From: Vigna angularis
Taxonomy: Eukaryota; Streptophyta; Magnoliopsida; Fabales; Fabaceae
Length of the DNA stretch: 64,000 nt
Direction: 5' to 3'
Assembly: GCF_016808095.1 (NCBI RefSeq)
Contig: NC_068975.1
Coordinates: 34,080,001 to 34,144,000, forward strand
Part shown: piece after piece, positions 10,064 to 19,496 of the stretch
Position numbering within the stretch: the first letter of the stretch is position 1
Layout: each line of letters opens with the position of its first letter
Program-made: the position numbers and the translations under genes
The notes under the pieces: generated by a model
Databases searched by the model: none
The model's input: the letters and a program-made list of their open reading frames with translations, nothing else
What the model was told of the DNA's origin: nothing

Positions 10064-11885
10064 AACTTTGCTTGTCCTCAAGCAAACAAAATGTAACTCC
10101 ATCTCCAACCAATTCATATGATGGTTTACTCATTCAAAATCCTTTTCTCAAGATAAGTAACAACTTCACTCAAACTTATGACCAAGAGTTCAATCAAGAT
10201 GTGCTCATGCTTTAGTGTTCACAAAGTCATTTAAATTCCAACAAATGCTATTTTTCATGAATGATCAATCAATTAAGCATGGATGTTCATGTGTCTATGG
10301 AATATTTCCTCACTAGGTAAAGTGTTTCACTCAACACACAAGTGTATAAGAGGTAAAGTGTTTCACTCATTCACTCCACTATCACAATGTCACATGAATC
10401 AACTTTGCCTTTCATTTTACCATAATCCAAAAACATTCACAAGCATGCATCATCACAAGGACTTTTCAATGGCTTATAATGTGGCTGGGCTAACAAGAAA
10501 ATTGGTTTTTCTGGATCACAAAATCCTTGAGTTAAGAGAATCATAACAACACAATCATCTTATTCATTCCCAACTTTCTTTTACCTTTGCATTTGCATTG
10601 AGCTTTACTTCTTTTTCTTTTCTTTTCTTTTTCTTTGCATATTCTTACTTTTTAGCTCTTAGCTCAATGCTTTTCTTTTCATGTTTTCCTAACAACCCCA
10701 AACTTGAACATTTAACAATACCATACAAGATCTTCTACTTAACTCAAGGTAAAGATTTTCAATCAAAGGGTTTCAGTGTATGTTCAAGGCTAAGGGTTCA
10801 AAGGATAGAACACAACGTGTTCTCTTTTAGTAGGCTAACTTTATGAATTTGGCCAATAAAAAGGGTTCCAACAAATGGCCTTGATCACATGATGCAAAAC
10901 AAGCAATTGATTCAATCATAGAAAACCTGGGCAAAATCATTCATGCTTTCAAAGTAATAGCATTCAATCATACCAAAAACTCTGGAGCTCAAAACCTCAC
11001 ATGTAAGCTCATTCACATTTGACATACACATCCTGCTTAATCTCACAATCACAATCATGATATCATGCATTTGTTCACAAAGCTTGTGAATCACCTGTAT
11101 AAGCATTTTAATGTGCACATCTATCTCAACATCAATCAATCAATAAGCATCATCAAGCAGTACTTATCACACAATCACAGTTAATAGCAAACCATCATAA
11201 CAAACTAGGTTTTCAATAGAGTACATCAAACCCTAATCTAAAAACAAAAACAAATGAGTTCAGAAAACTTAAACCACAAAAGCATAATCATTTGATAGGA
11301 TTCATCAGTAAATGCTATCTCAGCTCCTCATCAGTCTGAGCTGTCCTCTGTATCTTCCTCTTCTTGGATCTTCTAGTCTTGATTCTTTTTGCCCGATGAG
11401 GAGGCCATCCCTGCATCAAACATAATTCACAAAACCAAAAGATACATTGTTAAGCATTAGTAAACCACAATGAAGAAATCAGCCCCTTCAATGATGCTCT
11501 CTCCCAACCCCAAACTTAGATGGAAAACTAGTGAGCAAGTGAGTGGAAGAGATTTTTTTCTTAAGAGGTAAGAGTGAAAAGATGTGGAAAACCTAGGAGA
11601 AGATGTGTGGAAGTGTTTGTGCAGAGAGAAGCCAGAAAATAAACCCTAAAACGCAGCTTGGGGTATAACAATACCCTAATGGGCTCGGGTCCCGCTAAGG
11701 GGAACTTAAGCCCATCTGCGATAGTACCGCTCAGCGGTAATTGCCGCTCAGCGGCACTTTCGTGAAGTGCTCCTCTCCTTCTTTTCTTGACCTACGTGCC
11801 TTCCCTACATGTCCCTCATAGGTTCCCTGCAATTCAATGTTAAAAATGCTTATGCAAAAACTAAAAATAAACAAACAAACAATCA
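10064..11885 (-). other. Non-coding internal region of nested element
   Basis: No long open frame. Two more PPT-like strings (minus-strand AAGTTTGGGGTTG) occur at about 10690-10705 and 11506-11520. A start-like segment on the minus strand near 11411 (MASSSGKKNQD then stop) suggests a decayed frame. Two CCGCTCAGCGG palindromes lie at 11726-11755. Confidence 0.6.
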
Positions 11886-11937
11886 ACTGGGTTGCCTCCC
11901 AGGTAGCGCTTGTTTAACGTCACGAGCCTGACCCAAA
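11886..11937 (-). repeat. GGGAGGCAACCC motif block, copy 2
   Basis: On the minus strand this reads TGACGTTAAACAAGCGCT followed by a small hairpin CTGGGAGGCAACCCAG. A second version lies at 12164-12215. I recall this block as recurrent in plant Athila/Tat-type elements; its role is not known to me. Confidence 0.65.
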
Positions 11938-11944
11938 ATCCACC

Positions 11945-12084
11945 AACACCCATCAGTAGGTGTTTCAAACTTACCAGCACCCATCAGTAGGTGCAAAATT
12001 TCTTACCAACACCCATCAGTAGGTGTTACAACATAGTATCCCTCAGTAGATACTTAACCACCTAGCATCCTTCAGTAGATGCTA
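11945..12084 (-). repeat. Array of five covarying stem-loops
   Basis: Five inverted repeats spaced 27-32 nt apart: 11945-11964, 11977-11994, 12008-12027, 12035-12054 and 12063-12084. The stems are AACACC/GGTGTT, GCACC/GGTGC, AACACC/GGTGTT, AGTATC/GATACT and TAGCATC/GATGCTA. All close on a C:G pair around an 8-nt loop of form CNTCAGTA (plus strand; TACTGANG on the sense strand). Stem sequences change on both sides together while the loop is kept, which is the signature of selection on RNA (or single-stranded DNA) structure. The array lies between the two GGGAGGCAACCC blocks. Confidence 0.85.
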
Positions 12085-12163
12085 TCTCCAACAAACTAGT
12101 TACAAAATAAAGTCCACAACTTAAAAATTACAAAACCAAAATAAAATCAAAAGTTCTTAAATC

Positions 12164-12215
12164 ACTGGGTTGCCTCCCAGCAAGCGCTCTTTTAACGTCA
12201 TTAGCTTGACCCAAA
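12164..12215 (-). repeat. GGGAGGCAACCC motif block, copy 1
   Basis: Minus strand: TGACGTTAAAAGAGCGCTTG then CTGGGAGGCAACCCAG. It is 278 bp from the second version, and its first half overlaps the 3' end of the gag-like frame. Confidence 0.65.
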
Positions 12216-13040
12216 CTCGAGTTCCTTCTTTTTTTTCTTCTTTCTACTGAACTTCTTCAGAAATTTGATCAAACCAGGAACCTGTTGTAGTGTCTCAATC
12301 ATAGGAACTTTAATCTCCAATTTCTTGAAGATTTCCATAAAGCACTTGAACTTCTTTTCCTTCCTATGATGCTTCTTTAGATGAGGATGTGATTTTTCAT
12401 ATGATTTCTTCTTCTTTCCTCTCATCTTCTTTTTCTTCCTTTTTCTCTCCCTCAATTTTCTCTTTTTCTTTTCTTTTATTTTTTTCTTCCCTTTTCTTTT
12501 TCTTTTCAACTTCTTTATTTTCACACAAATCTTCTTTCTCTCTTCTCTCTCAACCACTTCGTTCTCTTTTTCTTCATCTTTATTTTTCTCACTCAACTCT
12601 TCTTTCTCTTTTCTCTCTATCTTTCCCGCATATCCCTCTATTCTTTTCTCATCAAGAATCTTGTCACTTTCAGTGACATTGGTTTGCCCTTCCTCCTTAA
12701 GGTTAACTTCAGTATTAACCTCATCATCCAATCTCTGATTAATGTAACGAAAGTGCATCTCCATCCTTTTACATGATTCTTCAATGCTTTTCTGAGTAGA
12801 GTCGGAATTTTTCAAAAATCGTTGAAGGGTGTCCTCCAACCTATCCAAACTTCCTGATAAAAAGGGTTGTTGCTGCCATTGTTGTTGTGGTTGGTTCTCA
12901 AATTGTCCGGCAGCTTGCCAAAATTGGCTTTGATCCATGCTTGAGTGAGGTTCCCACCATTGGTTGAGATTACTTTGGTAGAATTGAGTGCCCATATAGT
13001 TAAATTCTTGACCAAATTGCATTCTGCAGACATTAGGCAC
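12201..13040 (-). CDS. Gag-like protein fragment of nested element
   Basis: 279 codons on the minus strand. The N-terminal third is Gln-rich. The middle (about residues 150-235) is an extreme Lys/Glu/Arg tract. Near the C-terminus FMEIFKKLEIKVPMIETL resembles the segment that precedes protease in Athila/Tat gag-pol proteins. No CCHC knuckle or catalytic motif is present. This fits a shrunken gag remnant kept in a non-autonomous element, with the low-complexity tract expanded. Whether it is translated is unknown. The long T/C-rich plus-strand frame opposite is a shadow. Confidence 0.6.
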   Translation of the reverse strand: MPNVCRMQFGQEFNYMGTQFYQSNLNQWWEPHSSMDQSQFWQAAGQFENQPQQQWQQQPFLSGSLDRLEDTLQRFLKNSDSTQKSIEESCKRMEMHFRYINQRLDDEVNTEVNLKEEGQTNVTESDKILDEKRIEGYAGKIERKEKEELSEKNKDEEKENEVVEREERKKICVKIKKLKRKRKGKKKIKEKKKRKLRERKRKKKKMRGKKKKSYEKSHPHLKKHHRKEKKFKCFMEIFKKLEIKVPMIETLQQVPGLIKFLKKFSRKKKKKKELEFGSS

Positions 13041-13129
13041 AAAACTCTAGGAAATATTTGTTAGCACAAAAGATATAGAAGAAGATATATATTCAGAAGA
13101 TAAAAAGATTTAAAAGATAGAATCAAATA

Positions 13130-13375
13130 AAACCTAATCTAAAAAAATAGAATAAAATAAAATCTAACCTAATCTAAAAGATAAAATAAAATAAAATAAA
13201 ATAAAATCTAACCTAATCAAATAAAATAAAATAAGATCTAACCTAATCTAAAAGATAAAATAAAATAAAATAAAATAAAATCTAACCTAATCTAAAAAAT
13301 AAAATAAAATAAAATCTAACCTAATCAAATAAAATAAAATAATATAAAATAAAATAAAATAAAAACAAAAAAAAA
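13130..13375. repeat. AAAATAAAAT tandem low-complexity tract
   Basis: Repeated ATAAAATAAAAT and CTAACCTAATC units in irregular tandem, between the gag-like frame and the primer-binding site. It corresponds to the transcript leader of the nested element. Confidence 0.85.
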
Positions 13376-13442
13376 ATAAAAACAGAAATTCAAAAAGTCA
13401 AAGATAATCAATAATCACACAAATTAACCAGTTAAACCACGA

Positions 13443-13461
13443 GTCCCCGGCAGCGGCGCCA
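13443..13461 (-). promoter_or_regulatory. Primer-binding site of nested element
   Basis: Minus strand TGGCGCCGCTGCCGGGGAC, 6 nt inside the 5' LTR, matching the tRNA-Asp type site known from Athila/Calypso-like elements. It fixes the element's orientation as minus. Confidence 0.8.
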
Positions 13462-13467
13462 AAAACT

Positions 13468-14784
13468 TGATGAACAAATTTGTAAGCACCAAAATATGAT
13501 GTCACAAACTTGTTTCACAATCGGCAAGTATGACCGAATCGTTCAAGTAATAAACTTGGTAAGACCAAGTATCGTTCTTCCCAAAGGACTCACGACCTAG
13601 TTTAGTTGTGTGGTTTGTTGATTAGCTAAGACTTACAAACGAAATAATTGGATTATATTATGCAAGACGAAAACTAAACATGTATGCATGAATTGATCAA
13701 TGGCAAAGACTAAAGATAAACACTTTCAATGGATTATATGAATGAATATGTTGTTGGGGGTCAATTTCATCTCATCCACTCTCATACATTTTAGGATTTC
13801 AACATTCAAATCATCATTGTTAATGCCACTCTCTAAAGTACCATTCTAGATGGCTTCTCCCTAATCAAATAGTTCATACAATTCCTAGCATTCCTAATGA
13901 TTAGTTCATGAGCGCAGGAGCTTAACGACAACCAATATAATATTGTCAGTATAATATTGGGAGAAATTCCCCGGATCTAGACTTCCCCGTACGTGTCCGT
14001 ATCGACAAAACCAATAATCATGCAATAGAATGAGTTAAACAATGCACGCATTGAGCAAAGAGGAAAAACCCTAACTAATGATGAAAGAAAGCATAAGTCT
14101 TAGATTAAGATGCAAGCATAAATTCCATATATGAGAGCTTCAAGAGATTACATTGATTCCCCAACAAACATACAAGGTTTAGTTCACCATATTCATGGTG
14201 AACCTAGATGAACAATAATGAAAGAATGAAAGAATAAACCCAATAAAGGTGAAGAGGTAGCCTGAGCATCCAAGATCCTCCTTCAAAGGGGTGGAAGAGA
14301 GAGTGTTTGCCTCGTTTCTGCCAAAGATCACTAACCCTAGGACGTGCAAGTCCTTATATACTATTCTAGAGTTACAAAAGATTACAAAAGCCCAAGCCCA
14401 AAAAGTGCCGCTCAGCGCTATTTACCGCTCAGCGGTGGTTGCGTGACTCGTTTCTTCCCCTCAGCGGCCATTTTGCCCCTCAGCGTGACTCCCGCAACCT
14501 CCTGAGTGCCGCTCAGCGGTAAAATGCCGCTGAGCGGTGCCTTCGACTTCTCTTTTTGCACTCTTTCTTGTCTTTTCTAATGTCATCTCTCTCCTTCTTC
14601 ACTCTTTTCACTAAATTCACCTCAAAACCTGCACAAAAACACTTAAATCAAGCATAAACCTGTCCAGCTCTCTTATTTATGAAAATATAGATAAACTGCA
14701 TGATTTCAAGCTAGTTCTTAAGTCTAAAGGTTGCTTTTAGTATCAATATTAAGCATGAAAATAACAGTTTTTCAACTGTTATCA
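13468..14784 (-). repeat. Nested element 5' LTR
   Basis: 1317 bp, nearly identical to 8732-10048 (two substitutions seen). The GC-palindrome cluster is at 14407-14542 and the small U5 hairpin at 13554-13570. Confidence 0.94.
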
Positions 14785-14789
14785 GTATA
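14785..14789. repeat. Target-site duplication GTATA (right)
   Basis: Second copy of the 5-bp duplication made when the nested element inserted into Copia gag. Confidence 0.93.
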
Positions 14790-16464
14790 CTGTTCCTATA
14801 AGGAAGCAAAAGAAATTTGGGATTCGTTGATTCTCAAATACACTGCTGAAGATATAGTTAGGCAAAGATTCATCATAGGGAATTACTATCGCTGGGAAAT
14901 GGTTGAAGATAAGGACATAAAGTCGCAAATTAATGAGTACCACAAGCTACTCGAAGATATCAAAGCGGAGAACGTTCTTCTTCCAGATGAGTTTGTTTCA
15001 GAGCTTCTGATCGAGAAACTGCCGCCTTCTTGGACTGATTACAAGCAACAACTAAAACATAGGCACAAGCAAATGTCACTTTCAGAGCTGATCACTCACA
15101 TAATTATTGAAGATACCAACAGGAAAGAATCTGCTGCTGTGAGGGCCAAAGCATTGTCTGCAAAAGCAAACATGGTAGAAGACAAACCTGCTCCAAAAAG
15201 GTACGAACACAAACCTGATCACAATAAGAAAAATAATTTTCGAAAATTTCGCCCCAACACATCTAACCCCACCTTTAAGAAGAAAGGAAATTGCTTCGTA
15301 TGTGGGAAGCCAGGCCATCATGCACCGCAGTGCAGACGTAGAGTAAGAAACGACAATCCTCCTAAGGCTAATATAGTCGAAGGAGATGATATTATTGCTG
15401 CGGTCGTTTCTCAAGTAAATTTGATGACCAATGTGAGCAAATGGGTGGTAGACTCTGGTGCTACTAGGCATATCTGTGCAAACAGAAGTACTTTTACCTC
15501 TTACACTAGTGTAGGGGATGGAGAAGAAAACGTTTACCTCGGTGATTCCAGGACCACTCCTGTTCTGGGAAAAGGGAAAGTTCTTCTCAAACTCACATCT
15601 GGAAAGACTCTGGCCTTGAGTGATGTGCTACATGTGCCATCAATTAGAGTTAATTTAATCTCTGTAGCACTACTGGGAAAAGTGGGGGTTAAAGTGTCAT
15701 TCGAGTCCGACAAGATTGTAATGACAAAAAATAATGTTTTTGTGGGGAAAGGATATTGTGATCAGGGTCTCTTTGTACTTAACATTTCTGAAAATATTAA
15801 TGAATTATCTTCTTCTGCTTATATTATTGACTCATATGATATATGGCATGCTAGATTAGGACATCTAAATTCTTCATATGTTATGAAATTAAAACAACTA
15901 GGATTAATTAATATGCATGATAAACAGAGTAGTAAATGTGATATATGTGTAGAATCTAAAATAACAAAGAAAACATGTTTTACTGTAGAACGTCAAACTG
16001 AATTGTTAGGGTTAATTCATACTGATTTAGCTGATTTGAAACAAACAATGTCTAGAGGAGGTAAAAATTATTTTGTGACCTTTATAGATGATTATTCTAG
16101 ATACACCAAAGTATACTTAATCAAACATAAAGATGAAGCCTTTGATGTGTTTCTTACCTACAAAGCAGAAGTAGAAAATCAATTGAATAAGAAAATTAAG
16201 AGGATTAGATCAGATAGAGGTGGTGAGTATGTGTTATTTAATGACTATTGTGTTAAAGAAGGTATCATCCATGAAGTAACCCCACCGTATTCACCTGAGT
16301 CTAATGGAGTAGCTGAGAGAAAGAATAGAACTCTAAAGGAGATGATGAATGCTATGCTTATTAGTTCTAGTGCACCTGATAACCTTTGGGGAGAAGCCTT
16401 GCTTACTGCGTGTTTTTTACAAAATAGAATACCTCATAAGAAAATTGGTAAAAACTCCGTATGA
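14790..16464 (+). pseudogene. Outer Copia gag C-part, protease and integrase
   Basis: Continuation of the Copia polyprotein after the nested insertion. Visible in order: rest of gag (EAKEIWDSLILKYT), one CCHC knuckle CFVCGKPGHHAPQC (about 15292-15333), protease VDSGATRHIC (about 15448), GAG-pre-integrase IWHARLGHLN, and an integrase core with the Asp residues in HTDLADL and RSDRGGEY and the Glu in ESNGVAERKNRT. At about 16449-16454 a run of five A where four are expected throws the frame to an early stop at 16464. The open frame also extends upstream into the inserted LTR from 14731, which is accidental. Confidence 0.9.
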
Positions 16465-18412
16465 GATGTGGAGAGGTTATCAACCTAACCTTAAATATTT
16501 AAGAGTGTGGGGGTGCCTAGCTAAGGTGATGTTACCCGATCCTAAGAAAAGGAAAATAGGCTCTAAAACCTCTGATTGTATGTTCTTAGGTTATGCTGAA
16601 CATAGTGCTGCCTATAGGTTTCTAGTTCTTAAAAGTGATACACTTGAAAGAAATTCTATAATGGAGACGAAAAATGCTGAGTTTTTTGAACATGTTTTTC
16701 CTTTAAAGGTTAGTGAGACGTCTCAACCTATAGAAGATAATAATAATAGTGATGCCATGTGTGAGGAATTAAGAAGAAGTAAAAGACAGAGGAAGGAAAC
16801 TTCATTTGGTAATGATTTCTATACCTATCTAGTTGATAATGATCCAAGTAACTTTGTAGAAGCCATTAGTGCTCCTGATGCAAAACAGTGGGATAAAGCC
16901 ATTAAGACTGAAATTGAATCAATTCAGAAAAATAATACTTGGACCTTAGTAGATTTGCCTAAAGGAGCAAAACCCATTGGTTGTAAGTGGATCTTTAAGA
17001 AAAAGTATCATCCTGATGGATCTATAGAGAAGTATAAGGCAAGATTAGTAGCAAAATGTTTTACTCAAAAACCCAACATAGATTACTTTGATACTTTTGC
17101 CCATGTGACTAGGATTTCCTCTATTCGAGTGTTGTTAGCTTTAGCAGCAATCCATAAGCTAGTGATACACCAGATGGATGTTAAAACTGCTTTTCTAAAT
17201 GGTGATTTAGAAGAGGAAATTTATATGACTCAACCTGAAGGGTGTGTTGTACTTGGTCAAGAGAATAAGGTATGTAAACTTTTAAAATCTTTGTATGGAT
17301 TGAAACAAGCACCAAAACAGTGGCATGAAAAACTAGATAATGTATTGTTATGTGATGGTTTTTCACCTAATGATGCTGATAAATGTGTGTACTCTAAATT
17401 TGAAAATGGTGATTGTGTCATTATATGTTTGTATGTGGATGACATGTTAATTTTTGGTACATGCAATGAGATTGTTACTAGAACTAAATTATTTCTAGGA
17501 TCGAACTTTGAAATGAAAGACATGGGTGAAGCCAACGTAATTTTAGGTGTTAGAATCATAAGGAAGGGAGATAGTATATTACTATCCCAAGAACAATACA
17601 TTGAGAAACTTCTTAAGAAGTTTGGGTATTATGATTTCAAACCCGTGAGTACCCCTTATGATGCTAACTCTAAATTAATGAAAAATAGAGGAGAATCATT
17701 ATCTCAACCTCAGTATGCCCAGATAATTGGGAGCTTACTGCACTTGATGAGCTTTTCTAGACCCGATATTGCTTATGCAGTAGGTAGACTAAGTAGGTAC
17801 ACTCAATGTCCAAATCAAGAACATTGGGATGCACTTTCTAGGATTATGAGATACTTAAGAGGTTCAATGGATTATGCCATTGAATATAGTGGATTTCCCG
17901 CTGTACTAGAAGGGTATAGTGATGCTAACTGGATCTCTGATTCAGATGAGACAAAATCCACTAGTGGTTATGTATTCACACTTGGGGGTGGTGCGATTAC
18001 ATGGAGATCTTCCAGACAAACTATTATTGCAAGATCAACAATGGAATCTGAGTTTGTAGCTCTTGAGATGACTGGAAGTGAGGCTGAGTGGTTGAAAAAC
18101 TTCTTAGCAAACATTCCACTAGGAATGAAACCAACCCCATCGGTGTCAATACACTGTGATTGCCAATCGGCAATAGCTATAGCTAAAAACAAGAATTACA
18201 ATGGAAAGAATAGACATATTCAATTGAGACATAATTTGGTGAAGCAGCTGCTAAAGAGTGGAACTATTTCCATTGACTATGTGAAGTTAGAACGGAATCT
18301 AGCCGATCCTCTAACAAAACCCTTGGGAAGAAATATGATCTTAGAAACATCGAGGGGAATGGGACTTAAGCCACTAGCAAACAAACAAGTGATGGTAACC
18401 CAACCTTTGTGA
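16455..18412 (+). pseudogene. Outer Copia reverse transcriptase and RNase H
   Basis: Same polyprotein, resumed in the +1 frame after the single-base insertion. Shown by [20 protein letters not shown] (integrase tail), the RT block [18 protein letters not shown], catalytic YVDD (about 17432-17446), and RNase H with YSDANW, STSGYVF and [10 protein letters not shown]. It closes with [13 protein letters not shown] and a stop at 18412. The domains look complete, so the loss of coding capacity is due only to the frameshift and the nested insertion. Confidence 0.9.
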
Positions 18413-18980
18413 CTGGAGATCCCATGAATAAGGTTCATATGGGTAAAAACAAGTCATTTGTTAGTTCTGATAGCACTAATTTGATTTTAAATCAAATATG
18501 TCCATTCCTATGGTGTGTGTGAAAGTGCTAGAGACTGCATAATTGAGAGGTTAAACTTTGTAATTAAACAAAGTTTTTAATGATCTTCATATCCCTTACG
18601 GGTGGTGTATGAATTGCAGCATACACTTGATGAAATCACCTATATGAGTGTCAAGTGGGGCCGCTTGCATGAGATCTTGGCATGATCTCTAGAGCACTCA
18701 TGAATACCGGGCACGCGCATGGCCTATTAAGCGCATCACAGCGATAACAACAAGGATTGTGGGGGTGTAATGTGATTGATAAACCTCTAACACACTCAAG
18801 TATCTTTGGTTCATATAGCTTGCTATACCAACTATACTGTGTGTTAAGTTTTTCATTCTAGGACTGGTTCATATAGCTTGCTATACCAGCTCTGATGCAT
18901 TACATCTTATAAAACCCAGGATATTTTTTTCTTTCTTTCTTTCAATCATTGTTTCTTATCTTTTGCAATATGTGGGGGAT
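18413..18980 (+). other. Outer Copia 3' untranslated region and PPT
   Basis: Non-coding. A direct repeat of 23 bp (GGTTCATATAGCTTGC...) occurs at 18808-18830 and 18866-18888; each copy holds the hairpin TATAGC-TT-GCTATA. The purine tract GTGGGGGA at 18972-18979 sits against the 3' LTR. Confidence 0.75.
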
Positions 18981-19491
18981 TGTTATTATATATTGCAAAA
19001 GATAAATATAACGTTGCGCAAGTTTCGTGCAGTTGCCAACGTTAATTTATTTTGTTATGCAACGTGCTGCCAACGTTTTCCGCAAGCAAAGGGCTCCAAC
19101 GTTTTGCAACGTTTAAATTAATTAAAATATTATTTTTCTAAAAGATATTTTGGACTTTTGGGATCATGGGCTTGATCCATGAACTCTATAAATAGGGAGC
19201 TCCTCCTCCATTCCAATACACACAAAAATTTCATTCTTTCTTATTCTTCTCTTTTCTGAGTTTCATTCTCTAGCTCTTTTTCTCTCCTAAAATTTATTCT
19301 GGGTTATTCTTATACTCTGTTTAGAGTTCCTTGCTAGTTCTGAGAACCTCAGAAATATCTGAGAAGTTCCTGTTGTATCCTGAGGGGCTTGCGCAATACA
19401 CCGCGGATAAGTCCTTAAGGACAGTGATCTACACGCCTCAGGAAGTATTTTGTTCGTGATCTTTATTCTACTTTTGTCAGCTTTTACAACA
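18981..19491 (+). repeat. Outer Copia 3' LTR
   Basis: 511 bp, differing from the 5' LTR by three substitutions seen by eye (in the CT-rich leader, in the G-run near 19383 and near 19476). It is followed by the TSD TATTG at 19492-19496. Confidence 0.95.
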
Positions 19492-19496
19492 TATTG

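Larger units (their letters stand above)
8732..14784 (-). mobile_element. Non-autonomous Athila/Tat-like LTR element nested in Copia gag
   Basis: 6053-bp element with two 1317-bp LTRs (8732-10048 and 13468-14784), TG...CA ends and TSD GTATA. By eye the LTRs differ at about two bases. On the minus strand the order is LTR, primer-binding site TGGCGCCGCTGCCGGGGAC (tRNA-Asp type, typical of Athila/Tat elements), one gag-like frame, a GGGAGGCAACCC motif, a stem-loop array, a second copy of that motif, a non-coding stretch, a purine tract and the LTR. No protease, integrase or reverse transcriptase is seen, so it must be mobilised by an autonomous relative (a LARD-type element). Confidence 0.93.
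7900..19491 (+). mobile_element. Ty1/Copia LTR retrotransposon, interrupted by a nested element
   Basis: Full-length Copia element: 511-bp LTRs (7900-8410 and 18981-19491) starting TG and ending CA, 5-bp TSD TATTG, purine-rich tract GTGGGGGA just before the 3' LTR, and gag-pol in the order gag, protease, integrase, reverse transcriptase, RNase H, which is the Copia order. By eye the LTRs differ at three bases, so insertion was recent. It is dead in cis: a 6-kb element splits gag at 8731/14785 and one extra A near 16450 shifts the frame before the reverse transcriptase. The original element would have been about 5.5 kb. Its domain signatures resemble the Tork/Tnt1 side of Copia; this lineage call is tentative. 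Confidence 0.95.

Noticed and set aside
12389..12676. 95-codon plus-strand Ser/Phe-rich frame
   Set aside because: Shadow of the purine-rich gag-like frame on the other strand.
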